From assembly GCA_033725935.1 (NCBI GenBank), contig MU867085.1:186001-250000 (forward strand): a stretch of 64,000 bases of DNA. The letters are read 5' to 3'. Numbering within the stretch: position 1 is the first letter of the stretch; every line of letters begins with the position of its first letter. The notes beneath the pieces are model-generated. The model saw only the letters and a list, made by a program, of their open reading frames with translations. It was not told the origin of the DNA and searched no databases. Shown one piece after another: positions 53,780-64,000 of the stretch. The DNA comes from Cladorrhinum sp. PSN259 (Eukaryota > Ascomycota > Sordariomycetes > Sordariales > Podosporaceae). The translations under genes were made by a program, and so were the position numbers.

Positions 53780-56700
53780 TCATGACGGTTGTCCCACCCC
53801 TCTCCTGACCACGTTCGTCATGTCAAGTCTGATGGTGGGTCTCTCAATCTCCAAGCTCCTGCTCGGTACCAGTCGTCCTCCGGGGGTCCTTGGATTGGCA
53901 ACATTGACTCTCCCCCTTCGGTGCGGTCTGGCGGGGTCGTCATCGTCCACGCTGTCAGCGCTGTCCGAGTCATCACCATCAACGCCCTCATTAGCCAGAG
54001 GAGCCACTGCAAGAGTCCTGTTGTTCTCTTCCTCAGCCCGTGGCGTGATACTGCCACTGCCACTGGCCACAATAGTAAAAGGATCAACATCATTATAGGT
54101 CGCCGATCTGACAAGCGGGGGCCCAATCGTGTCAGTGCTGTCGCGTCGGGGCAACTCCTCACTTGCCCGCCTCGAGTTACCTGCTTCATCATCAGGACCC
54201 TCATAAGCCGCCAACCTGGCAAAATAATCCGCGAGGCCATCAACACTAGGTGTGCCCACAATGATATCGTAATTTGGTGGCGGAGTCATAAGGTCCGCCG
54301 GCAGGGGCGGTGGAGGCTCATCGGCGTCGAATGGCGGAGGATTATAAGAAGGATGTCTCAGCAAGTGAATTGGCCTAGGCTCCCTGTCCAGCGGGCTTGG
54401 AAGTCCGCGAGCGCGGCTGAGTGAACTGCTGGCCCTTGGAGGAGAAGTAATTCCAGCTCTGGCAGCCGGCTGTAAATGAGCAGCCTGTGGCATACTTGGC
54501 AGACCTTGGTTGGCATTGTTTGAGTCAATGCGTAGTCGGCTGCCCCTGCGACTCAACGAGTCCTCCTCAATCATCGAAAGTGGCGTAGCCATGCTGGACT
54601 GATTTGAATCAACAGGCCGTGCGTCGATGCAGCCGCACACCATTTGTCGCTGTTCCGGGGCCGGCCCATCTCGACCGCTATACTGCGGCAGCGACGTGTT
54701 TGCCTGCGTTGCCCGGCAGTTCAACACAGTAAACGGGCTGTCAATACTGATCTCGAAATGACGGCGTCGCTTCCCAGTTGGGTCCTCAGGGTCCGAGCGA
54801 GAGATGCGCATGACGATCTGTATAACATTTGGTGTCAGCTTTTAACCAATTCGACTTTTACCGGGGTTCAACGGGCTGAGACAAACATACCTTGATCCAA
54901 TGATAGACATTAACGTTTTTCCAGCTGCAATCTGGATGCAACCGCAGAGTCTTGTCCTGCGCCATCATCTCGCAAGTGGGCAATTGAACGTTCATCTCGA
55001 TCTCGGTGCTGCCCCAAAAAGCTTCTAAACCAAGATCCAAATCGCCCAACAAGTTGTTGCTAGGATCTGGTAACGGGTCCGGCACACTGTTGCGCCTCGC
55101 AGCCTCTTGTTGTCTGCGCATGTACGCTATCCTCCTGGCTTCCTCCCGCTGATTTGGATCAAGCTCGCCACCACTAAGCACACGAACCTCGCTGGAGTTA
55201 TATTGCTTGTCCAGGGCCTTGCCAGCCGTCTTCTCGAGAAGGAGTATCTTTCTCCCGGAGTCCTTGCGCGTAACGTGTCTGTCGTTGGTCCAATACTCGA
55301 TGCTCTCAGTCACAAACACCTTGAGCTTGTGGACTTGAACTTTGGCCAACGGGGTGAGCTTGAACGCGATAGGGATTCTGGTGCCGATTGGGAAACTCTT
55401 GCCCGAGATCATAATATCGTAGTGCAACTGATCCTCCCAGTGGCGGCTGATGGAGATTGGTTCTGACATCTCAAGGGACATCTGGTCCGGCAGGCGCACG
55501 ATCGAAACCTCCTTGGAGCCGTGTAGGTTTGGCTTGAAGGCCCCTGCTCGCTCCACCGTTGTTTCCAGTTCCCATCGAACCGAGCCATACTGAAGCTTCG
55601 TAGTCTCGAGTTGGTTGTGGTCAATTGGCAGCTCAAACGCGTACTCGTACGTTCCGGGACCGAAGATCTTGTAGCCCTTAGCTTGAACCTGGTTCGTAAG
55701 GGGCGAATCGCCCTTTCCAAAACTGCGCGAGTTGATGGATTGCAGAGACAGACGCTTCAACTCCTTGGCCGTCAGGTTGGGAGGGTTTCGACCCTTTGTA
55801 AGGAGGTTTAGTGAGCCGTTAGAGTTTGCATAGAGCGACTGCATGAGATTGTGGTGATTGGCGCTGCTTTTCGGTGTAAATGTACATTGGCTGCCGTACT
55901 GGGTCTCCCACATATTTTCATGCATGGCGTGGAAGAAAACTAGGGATTGGGTCCGCAAGGTCTGTTCCTCGAACAGCTCCGTCTTGGATGGAGGAATACC
56001 CTCGGGCCATTCTGTCCTTGCCTTACCCACGAGCTTCAAAGTCACAGACTTGATCTTGACATTCTTTGACACATTCAACTGAAGCTTTCCTCGAAGTAGG
56101 GCGCTCGAGTTATGTCCTTGCTGGCGACGTGTGCTGTTGTCATGATCGAAGCCGGTGAGAAAAACGTTTGGTTCGGCCAGCAAAATAGAACATGACAGGC
56201 CGCTTCCTGAAGCCACTGGTTTCTGAATCTCGGAAACAGATGAGCTAATGATGCTCTTGGCGGTTCGTATTGATACCATGCTATTTCTGCTGGGTGGATA
56301 TATCAAAGTTTGGTTGCCCACAGGGCGTGGAAGTGCTGCAGCAGCCATGTTGATGCTTTCGGGAAGAGTCTCTCCAGCAACTGGTTCTTCGGTAACGGTC
56401 TCTTGCGCAACAGAAGTTCGCTCCTCGACCACTTGCTCTTCACCGTAGATTCCCTCAAGCCGGGATAGGCGGCGCGCAAAACTGATAAAGCTGGAAGGCC
56501 TCGATCTTGGAGTAGCGGTTGGGGTCGTTGAGACTGAAGGTGTCGATTTAGACGTGGGCGAGAAAACCGCAATAATTCTGTCGATGACTTTGCCAACCTT
56601 GTCAGCGCCTGGGGGAAGCGACTTGATAGACCTCCTGTTTTCCTTCTTCTTGGACCTTTCCTTCTCTATCCTCTTCCGCTCCTTCTCCTCCTCCTTCCTT

Positions 56701-57062
56701 GCCTTCTTTCGTTCCTTTTTGCGAGCCTTTTTGCGCCTCTGAGTCTCTCGTGGATCCTGAGGGCCGGTAGGTTGATATGCAGGCGCCTGGGAGGGTTTGG
56801 GCCTGAGATCTGGTGGAACAAACCCAGCAGGATAAGAAATGATATGAATAGAATGCGGGCGGCGCTGCCGTGGTTGTATTAGCGGAGTTGGAAATGCTGA
56901 GCTTTCTGTTCGACGGCGGCGCTCAGCGGGGTGCCTCGGGGAGTAGTAAATCGATCCGTGTGCCGAAGAGAAATATGGCTGAGGACGTAGTCGATCGTGT
57001 TCTGAACCTGTAGAAGAAGGCATGGCGCCCATGTTAGACCAGAACCCCGAATCGAATGGCAT
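53780..57062 (-). CDS. Alpha-arrestin (ART-type ubiquitin ligase adaptor)
   Basis: Arrestin-related trafficking adaptor that would recruit a Rsp5/HulA-type HECT ubiquitin ligase to plasma-membrane transporters. It has 1069 aa from exons 54891-57062 and 53780-54817; the 73 nt intron (54818-54890) joins HWIK to IVMRISRSDPED. The N-terminal 285 residues are basic and Ser/Thr-rich, with a Lys/Arg/Glu helix (KKARKKERKKARKEEEKERK). The arrestin N domain starts near residue 286 (SILLAEPNVFLTGFD ... LNVSKNVKIKSVTLKLVGKA), and the C domain follows (SLEMSEPISISRHWEDQLHYDIMISGKSFPIG). The tail has a PPNY motif at about 904-907, the WW-domain ligand. I chose the ATG at 57062 (ATCAAC context); the ORF is open to 57164 but would add a hydrophobic segment unlike the family. 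Confidence 0.92.
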
Positions 57063-60000
57063 GTTGATGACGACAACAACGGCGCAACAAGAGACAAAAG
57101 CCAGACATTGGATAAGAACATTATTAGGGGACAAGATAAAGAAGCGACAAAAAGCATCTAGCACATAAAAAAAGAGGAAGGGTGCTCAACACACAGCAGC
57201 CAGGCATGAACGGTAAGGAGATGTCCCCGCCGTCGAACAGGCCAGGAGTGGCAGCAATGCTATACGCCGACAATGGATGCAGCGTATGGCCGGCGACGTG
57301 ACGGTGCTGGCGAGATATGAGGTCCAAGGTCCTGGACCCTGGAGGAGAGGGTACCCCTCGGTGCGCATGCCGGCGGGGTGGAGCACTGGGATGGGAGTCT
57401 CGATGCAGTGCCATGACATACAGGCATGATGGTGGAAGTCACGGTGGTGAGAGTGAGGTGAGATGAGAGTATGTAAGGTAGGTAGGTGCCGGCAGTGTGG
57501 TAAACACAAAGAGAGGAGGGGGGGGGGGGGTGAGACAGGGTCCAGGGGCCACCGAGAGTCCAGATCCAGCCAGACGGGGACGGACAAGACACAAACAGCC
57601 GTGGGACTAACGGATGCGGAAAGGGAATGGGGGGATCAGAAAAAGGGAAAAAGTCCCTTTCCTTTGATGGAGCACGTACCTGGACCTGATTCATAGCACC
57701 CACATTATAATTATTTGTGTGGTGTTTGGTGTCTCTGAATATGTCCTCGGTTCAAATCTGGGCGCAGCTTCGGGTAACACCGCAGTCAAGAGCAAGACAG
57801 CGTCCAGCTCGAGTTCCTCTTCCAGCCCTTTTCTTTTTCTTCCTTTCTATTTCTACCTCAACGTTTCCGTTGCTCGGTATTTCGGAGTCGTTGCGGCCAA
57901 TTCAGAGCCGTGCGCCAGCGTGGACGGTGGTGGCAGACTGTTCCTATCCGAAGGGATCGCGTGGGCGCCAACGGGAACCGGTGCACCAAGCGTCGAAACC
58001 CGCAGGAGAGCGACAGGGTGGGAATACAAGGTGGTGTTGTATGTGATTAGTCGGTTGCGGGCACGAGGTAACTATTGGTGTTGGGGTGTTCGAGGTATGT
58101 GCGAGGAGGGGTCGAGATTATCGACGGCATAAAGACGGATCCGTCAAAAATGCAGAAGGGGAGTAAGGTAGGAGAGAGAGATGACCAGACACGGGAAACC
58201 CACGCAGGTTACTAAGAAGGCTAAGAGGCAATAATTGCCCTCAAGTTTACGGTAGAAGCGAAAAAAACTAGAATAGAAACCTGCTGGCGACAAGGGCCGC
58301 ACCCAATGGTCGGTCGCACCGCGAAGCGTATGCGGATGCAATGCGCTGCCATGAACTTGGTCACGGTTTTGGAGTGTGTGCGGAGATATGATGTATTCTC
58401 GACGACCCACCCCTGTCCTTTGCCTTCCCGCTCCCTGTCGCACCAGTATCGGTCGTGTGGAATCGACCAATCAGGATCCACACATTCTGGCCCACGCGCA
58501 CATTCACCCTCCACCATTTGGACCTCCGGGACACTTGGTAAACCTTTTAATCTTTCTGATCGCTCAGAACATATTTCAAAACACCACGCCGCGTGCCTCG
58601 ATGCATATCTGGGAGGACGACAATAATGTGGCCGACAACTGAGACGGGCAGAATGCGAAACACATTGGACCGGGACTTGTTTGGGTCTTTGAATCCAGCC
58701 AACTCCAAACAAAAAGTAGAAGGCACAGCATGTGTTCCTGCCGTTCTGTGTGAGAGGATGAGATGGCGGTCTCTTCCCCGCGATTTCGCCCAGTTCTTGG
58801 TTCCCCCACCATCACGCTGTCTTTGGAGTTGGCAAACTTGGCGGCCCTGTGATGTAACCCTGATGACCCTTTTATTCTCTCCTTCCTAAAGTTTCATACC
58901 AATGGAGAAAACAAAAAAATCACAGGCCGCCTCCCCTTCCGCGTGACCCCATGTCTTCATGCACTGGAGCAGCACTATGGTAGGACCTCTTCACTCTCCA
59001 CGGTTCCTCGGCATTATCATAAAAGCGAAGGCCTGGAGGTCAGCAATTACTCAACTCGTGGCGAAGCCGATTTTCTTTTTTTCTTCTTCTTGGCTTCGAA
59101 GTCAGATATGTTCAAGATGCTCGCAGATCGATCAGCAGCAATCGGTTCGCTCGGCGGAGTTCGGCAACCTCCAGTGCCAAGGCCAACCACTTCTCACATA
59201 CGTCATCGGTTGCGGTTAATTTTTTTTTTTGCTTCTTTTACATGTACACTTTGCATATTCATCTTTATTCGGAGAACCTCAGCAACTTCTCCGTTGAACA
59301 GCTAACTCAGTTCCTCGGAATTTGTAAATTTACGACTCAGCAATCAGACGATCAAAAAGAGAGTAAATATTGAAACAAAGTGTGGCTTTCCGTGTCCCCA
59401 TGCTTCGGATCTAACGGCCAACCACTCCCGGGCGATCATCCGTTGAAAAGATCGTCCAACGCATCCCTGACCAACAAGATAATGCACACAATGCAGATTT
59501 TTCCATACGGTTTCTTTTCGGAGAATGTCATGATGACACCAAGCGTTATCATTTTTCGCCCCTGTTTCTTTTGAGTCCATGACAAGTCATGCTGTGAGTG
59601 AGTGAGTGGGTGCAGATATCCTGATGTAAACGTCTACATTGCGCTCACTCATCCACGGGCTGATTCAACGTTTACCGTTCAGGATCGTTCAGGTCCCAAC
59701 CGGCTCCTTATTTTGGTCGTTTTGAAACGGCTCAAGGCCACACCATCAGAGTTTAGATCCGCTGTCTCATCAGCCTGCCTGATGTTGACTCGGGAGTCAG
59801 ACCGGCGGAGGTAACGGATAAATTAGACACAAGCTCAGTCTATCCGTGTTAATGCCGTCTTTATTAGGTGTGCGAATCAATTTAAATTCTACCGGAAAAC
59901 ATACCCGCCCAGTCCATTCCATCGTCCTTTTGTGGCGGTCTCGCTTCCGACTTGCTGGGAATCTACTGCCAATATACAATGGAGATCATGATGGCGGTTT

Positions 60001-61014
60001 GTAAGCAATTTGAAAAGTGCCATATAAATGGTCATGTGCATGTACAAGTGGCGCAATGGCTTGTCTAACCACGGCGTATCTGGGGAATATCTGCTGGTCA
60101 AAAGGTATTATCTGCCCGGATCAACTTGTGTGGGTCAATTCGCCCTTCTGGTCAGGCGAAGCAGGTTACGTTGTACCGTTATATCCGTAATCTCTCAAAT
60201 GCCTGGGCATTTTTTACGCCCATCAAACCTAAAACTTGATTTTTTTGGTCTAAGCTTCAGAAAAGGGGGACAGAGAATCTCTCCGAGCTTCGTAAGAGCC
60301 GGGATAGAATAACAGGTGTGTTGGGGGGTGGATCATCAGGGGTACTAAGTATTGGCAGCTTAAACAGCTTGACGGAGCGATGACGAGAGCTCTCTAACTA
60401 ATAAATAAAGAAATAAAATATATCGTCTAATATTCAACGTACATATACATTCAGAAAGAAAGAAAGAAAAACCGTCAAAAGAAATCGTTGACCCTTCCAC
60501 GCCAAACCCCATTTACATATATCCATCCATCCACTCCAAAGATAACCAAATCAAGCATTGGTCCCCTCCTGTAACAACGTCCAGCAGGACGTAGAATCAA
60601 CAGGAGCACCCCCCGCTGGATTATTAAGGATTAGTACTGTATCTGAAGTTATTAATACACATATCTCGGCCATTTAACACCCACCGCTCCGGAAACTGAC
60701 AGGCACTCTTTGAGGTTTGGCATGCGTTCCTTGACATATATCTTGATAAGAGCGTTTTAACAATCCTAGAGAGTACATCAAAGACCAGGCAATCTACAAC
60801 AAGACTCGGACGCTTGACGAGATGTTCATGGTCACGGGCACGAGTTATGATAGCGTGTGGCAAGAGCACAACTTGGGTTTTTGTGCAGTTCATCCTCTCG
60901 CCTCCTTCCTTTTTCTTTTTCTTTTTTCCTTTTTTCTTTCAAGTTTCTGTTAAAATTACACGTACTCGCTAGTTCTCTTTCTCTCTCCATCGAGTACAGT
61001 TTCATACATACCGT
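57063..61014. other. Long intergenic region
   Basis: About 4 kb with no supportable gene: arrestin promoter on the left and the 3' flank of a Zn2Cys6 gene on the right. It contains a G11 run near 57520-57530. A T-arm-like sequence at 57745-57761 lacks the rest of a tRNA. Confidence 0.5.
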
Positions 61015-62528
61015 TCAGCAGTACGGGCAGTAATGTTCCTTGTAGCACTCCCGCAGACTATCGACAAAGTTGTGTATCGCCAGTTTCATTTCCCTGGACT
61101 TGGCCATCAGCTCCAAAACCTGCGCCTGCATCTCTTGTGCCGCATCATTCCCAATAACCCCCAGAATCTTGTGCGCCAAGATCAAAGGGAAAACAGCCAG
61201 CTGAGCCCCCGCAATGCCAGCCGCGGGCGTGAAGAAGATGGGGGCAGTCTGGATGATAGCCTCACACTGCTGGAGCAAAGCTATGTAGTACCGCCTCCGT
61301 TTCTGCTGCTTCAGATGGTGGTTTATTGAATGCGGCAGGAGTGAGGCGTCAATGGTGATGCCGCGGACTTTGAGATCTATGGCCCAGAAGAGACACATGT
61401 TGTGTGCGGCCGTGATGTCTGCCGTCGTCGGGGCCGTGTTGTTCTTGTGGGCTTTCCAGTCCCAGTCTGGTGCTGAATTTTGAAACCAGGAGGAGAGAGC
61501 TTGCAGGGTCGTGTTGCATTTTTGGACGAGATCGGTTTTTCTTTCCTTGGTGTCGGGCATGTTCGCAAAGAAGGCCGCCTCGACCATGTCAAGGGTTTCT
61601 AGCAGGTCTGGTACGTCGACGAATATGTCCAGAAGGAGATCCAGGGTGGTCTTTTTGTGTTGCGACCAGGGGACTTTTTTCCACTCGGGCCTGCTAAGAA
61701 GTGTGCCTCTTCGAGTTGCTAGAGCGGCGATGGTGCAGGAAAGCCTTCCGTCGGCAAACATCTGATGAGCAATGCCGTCTATCTGGCGCTCAGGCTTCCT
61801 GGCAGACAACAGAGCGAGTTCTCCAAACCGGTGTCGATGCCATGCAAGTGCCTGGCTCTGCTTATCAGTTGAGTCTGGGCAGTAAAATACCTCAAAAAGA
61901 CTGAGACATCGGGTTGCTGCCACCATGGCGTCGTCTGGGGGTGATTCTGAGTTTATTCTCGACAACAGAACGGACATGGCTCTCACAGCGGCCGAGTACG
62001 CCTTCATGCTCTCTTCAATCATTGCCCTATCTCCAAGCCGTCTTCCCAGAGTCGCAAGGCAAAGAGCCATGACAGATTTCTCCAGATGTGGGTTCTGATG
62101 ATATATGTTTTGACGTTGAATGTCAATCATCCAGTTGACTGTAGAAAAACAGCCATCTCTTGCCAGTGAGACTTCTGGGTCAGTGTAGCCGGGGAGATAA
62201 ATATCCCAAAAGACGCTCAGGCAGTTGGTTTTGTATGCTGATTTGGCCAGTGTGTCGGGTAAAGTCACGGTGGTGGTCTTGGTTGTACGGACCTTGGTTT
62301 CGGCGCCAGTGGCCGGATCGGTGTGGATGAAAGTGGTTGGCCTCTCGTAGCCTTCGCACTTGAGACCAAGCCGTTGGCAATTCCCACATGACGGGCGTTG
62401 AAAGTCACACTGGGCCAGTACATGTAAGTGGCCGCCCGTATCGATTCTGAGTGGATGTATACACATACCCCTTTTCTCCGACGACGGCATGTCAAGCATG
62501 CTTTGGATCGTCCTGCTACCCCAACCAT
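61015..62528 (-). CDS. Zn2Cys6 transcription factor with intron inside the zinc cluster
   Basis: Nuclear regulator of 484 aa. Exon 1 (62469-62528) encodes only 20 residues; the 59 nt intron (62410-62468, GTATGT...CCCAG) separates Gly20 from Cys21; exon 2 is 61015-62409. Spliced, the cluster is complete: Cys11, 14, 21, 28, 31 and 38 (CX2CX6CX6CX2CX6C, CLTCRRRRKGCDFQRPSCGNC). The remaining 440 residues are largely helical (KSVMALCLATLGRRLGDRAMIEES, MVAATRCLSLFEVFYCPDS), like the Fungal_trans_2-type C-terminal region common in short Zn2Cys6 proteins. The tail is Cys/Tyr-rich (CYKEHYCPYC). Without splicing, only an internal start (62499) gives a long frame, and that lacks the first half of the cluster. 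Targets are unknown; the divergent DUF2306-like gene is adjacent. Confidence 0.9.
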
Positions 62529-63188
62529 GGCTGCTCGATTTTTGCTTGGGCGCAAGATGTTTCTGAATCTGGCTGTTAAACAGGGAGTATTGCAGGTAGG
62601 TCGTTTGTTGTGTAGGACAACAGGATCAAAGTATCTTATTAATGAATGCAAACTCATGCAGGCTGCGCCCCAGGACTCCTGCAGGGCTCGTGGGATTTGC
62701 CGCGTAACACCAAGGGCGATTGCGAGGACTCATTCACCGCGTGAGGCTCCGGCTTCTACGAATCATAGACCTCGCATTCGGAAACCACCTTTGCCCCTTG
62801 GGGTTACATGGCGTGTACGAGTCAGCGCTGATGCAGCCAAGACTGCCCCATTTGGAAAGATTGCGCGCCGGGAACAAGGGTCACATAATCAGTACCCCGC
62901 GGTATATCCCGTACCACCATCTGTGATGGCTTCACTTTGGTTCCAGTGGCGGTGTGCATAGGCAGTCGAGTATGCGGACGTATTCGACCACCCGATCCGA
63001 GAGGACTGTCGGCGGGAGTGCACCCAAAGCAGAACAAGTCATATGCCGTCCGGACAGCGCGGGAAATAGCCGTATATAGGTATGGAGGACAGGCAGTTAA
63101 ATAGAAAGGAATTTGCCAGTCGTGACCTCAACTATTGAATCCAGCATCTCAATCAACATTCTGTTCTCGTTGAATTCTCAGCGTCAAG
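62529..63188. promoter_or_regulatory. Divergent promoter region between Zn2Cys6 gene and DUF2306-like gene
   Basis: The 660 bp between two divergent start codons must hold both promoters. The sequence TATATAGG near 63071 lies about 115 nt upstream of the plus-strand ATG and could be its TATA element. Confidence 0.45.
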
Positions 63189-64000
63189 ATGACTTCCTCT
63201 TCCCCTTCCCCCTCTCCCTCCCCTCCCCCTTCCGACAAACCAACCAGACAGCTCAGATACCTCCCCCTCTTGGCCCTCTCCTACATGGCTAAACCTCTAG
63301 GCTTCACCCGCATCTCCAACTTCATCCTCTTTTTCATCTTCGGTGGCGCCCTTCTAGGCTTCGCCTTGGCCCGCCTGCCCTACCTCTCCTTCTCCTCCGG
63401 CCTCTGCCCGGAGGGGGGAGGAACCCTAGACTGCTACTACTACACCCCCGGCTCCCGAGACAAGATCGGCATAATGATGCACCTCAGCGCCATCCTACCA
63501 GCCTCACTGCTGGCGATACTCCAATTCATCCCCAAGATCCGCCACAAGCTCATCCACTTCCACCGCATGAACGGCTACGTAATCCTCTGCCTTGCCGTCA
63601 TCTCAACCATCGGAGCTGGACTCTTGGGGCCCAACCTAATGGGAGGAGAAATCTCGGCACAAGCCGCCGGAGGAACCTTGGGTCTCATGTTTTTAGTCTC
63701 ACTGTTTTTGGCCTGGTACAACATCAAGAGGCTTCAAATCGAACAACACAGAGCGTGGATGTTGAGGGCATGGTTTTATGTACGCTGCACCTTTTCCACT
63801 TCCTCCCTTCCGTCTATCCCCTCTGACCATAGAATATGCAGGCCGGATCAATAATCTCAATGCGCCTGATAATGATGATAATGGACGACATCGAAAGCAA
63901 GCCCTCCTTCTCCCCGACAACATCAATGCCCTGCGCAAAGATAGCCTACTTTTTCGGCGGCAATCCCAACGCGACTCTATCGTCTTATCCAGACTGCGGT
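63189..64000 (+). CDS. Multi-pass membrane protein, DUF2306-like (3' end outside window)
   Basis: Predicted membrane protein; exon 1 is 63189-63779, a 62 nt intron (63780-63841, GTACGC...CTGACC...TGCAG) and exon 2 from 63842 continuing past the edge. After a Ser/Pro N-terminus there are at least four hydrophobic segments (NFILFFIFGGALLGFALARL, ILPASLLAILQFIP, VILCLAVISTIGAGLL, LGLMFLVSLFLAWYNI). The blocks QFIPKIRHKLIHFHRMNGYVIL and EQHRAWMLRAWFYAGSIISMRLIM are typical of DUF2306 proteins (a histidine-containing membrane fold of unknown biochemical role). The start is the first ATG after a CT-rich leader. Roughly half to two thirds of the usual length is visible. It is divergent from the Zn2Cys6 gene, which may regulate it (inference). 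Confidence 0.85.

Noticed and set aside
57740..57770. Possible tRNA 3' half (GGTTCAAATC with a pairing T stem)
   Set aside because: No A box, D arm or anticodon arm within the needed distance and no matching acceptor strand.

Overview
The window is nuclear DNA of a filamentous ascomycete (Pezizomycotina, probably Sordariomycetes). Coding genes carry short 50-100 nt introns with GTRAGT-type donors and CTRAC/CTAAC-like branch sites. Families are typically fungal (Zn2Cys6 regulators, LaeA-like methyltransferase, OPT, AA8, Pho80-type cyclin). There is one isolated, dispersed 5S rRNA gene and two solitary tRNA genes, and intergenic regions are long. All calls come from reading the sequence; no database search was run. 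Exon borders were chosen by splice consensus, frame and family fit.

Left part (1-18.8 kb), gene-dense and mostly on the minus strand: the 5' end of a zinc alcohol dehydrogenase, a 14-TM-type MFS efflux transporter, a Zn2Cys6 regulator, an aldo/keto reductase whose gene ends only 106 bp before the regulator ATG, a small secreted Cys-rich protein with a beta/gamma-crystallin-like pattern, an OPT oligopeptide transporter, a seven-exon LaeA-like methyltransferase, and a sugar permease. The permease is divergently paired with an intronless GH13 alpha-glucosidase. Permease and glucosidase share a 770 bp promoter containing two perfect dyads and look like a maltose uptake/hydrolysis unit.

Middle part (18.8-34.4 kb): a SnoaL/NTF2-like protein, a thioredoxin, two proteins without clear function (one with a long Gly-Glu/Asp-Arg repeat), an intron-containing tRNA-Thr(AGT), an assembly gap flanked by poly-C runs, a small single-pass membrane protein, a secreted AA8 cytochrome domain joined by a Thr/Pro linker to a C-terminal LysM, and a very long coiled-coil protein.

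From 34.4 to 50.0 kb there is no supportable protein gene. This 15.7 kb holds the 5S rRNA gene, an initiator tRNA-Met, a diverged local repeat family, a strong G-quadruplex motif and microsatellites.

Right part (50-64 kb): a Pho80/Clg1-type cyclin, an alpha-arrestin with a PPxY motif, a second Zn2Cys6 regulator whose intron cuts the zinc cluster, and the 5' part of a DUF2306-like multi-pass membrane protein running off the window.

The most noteworthy items are the AA8-LysM fusion, the maltose-type divergent gene pair with its dyads, the small secreted protein, and the 34-50 kb gene-poor tract.
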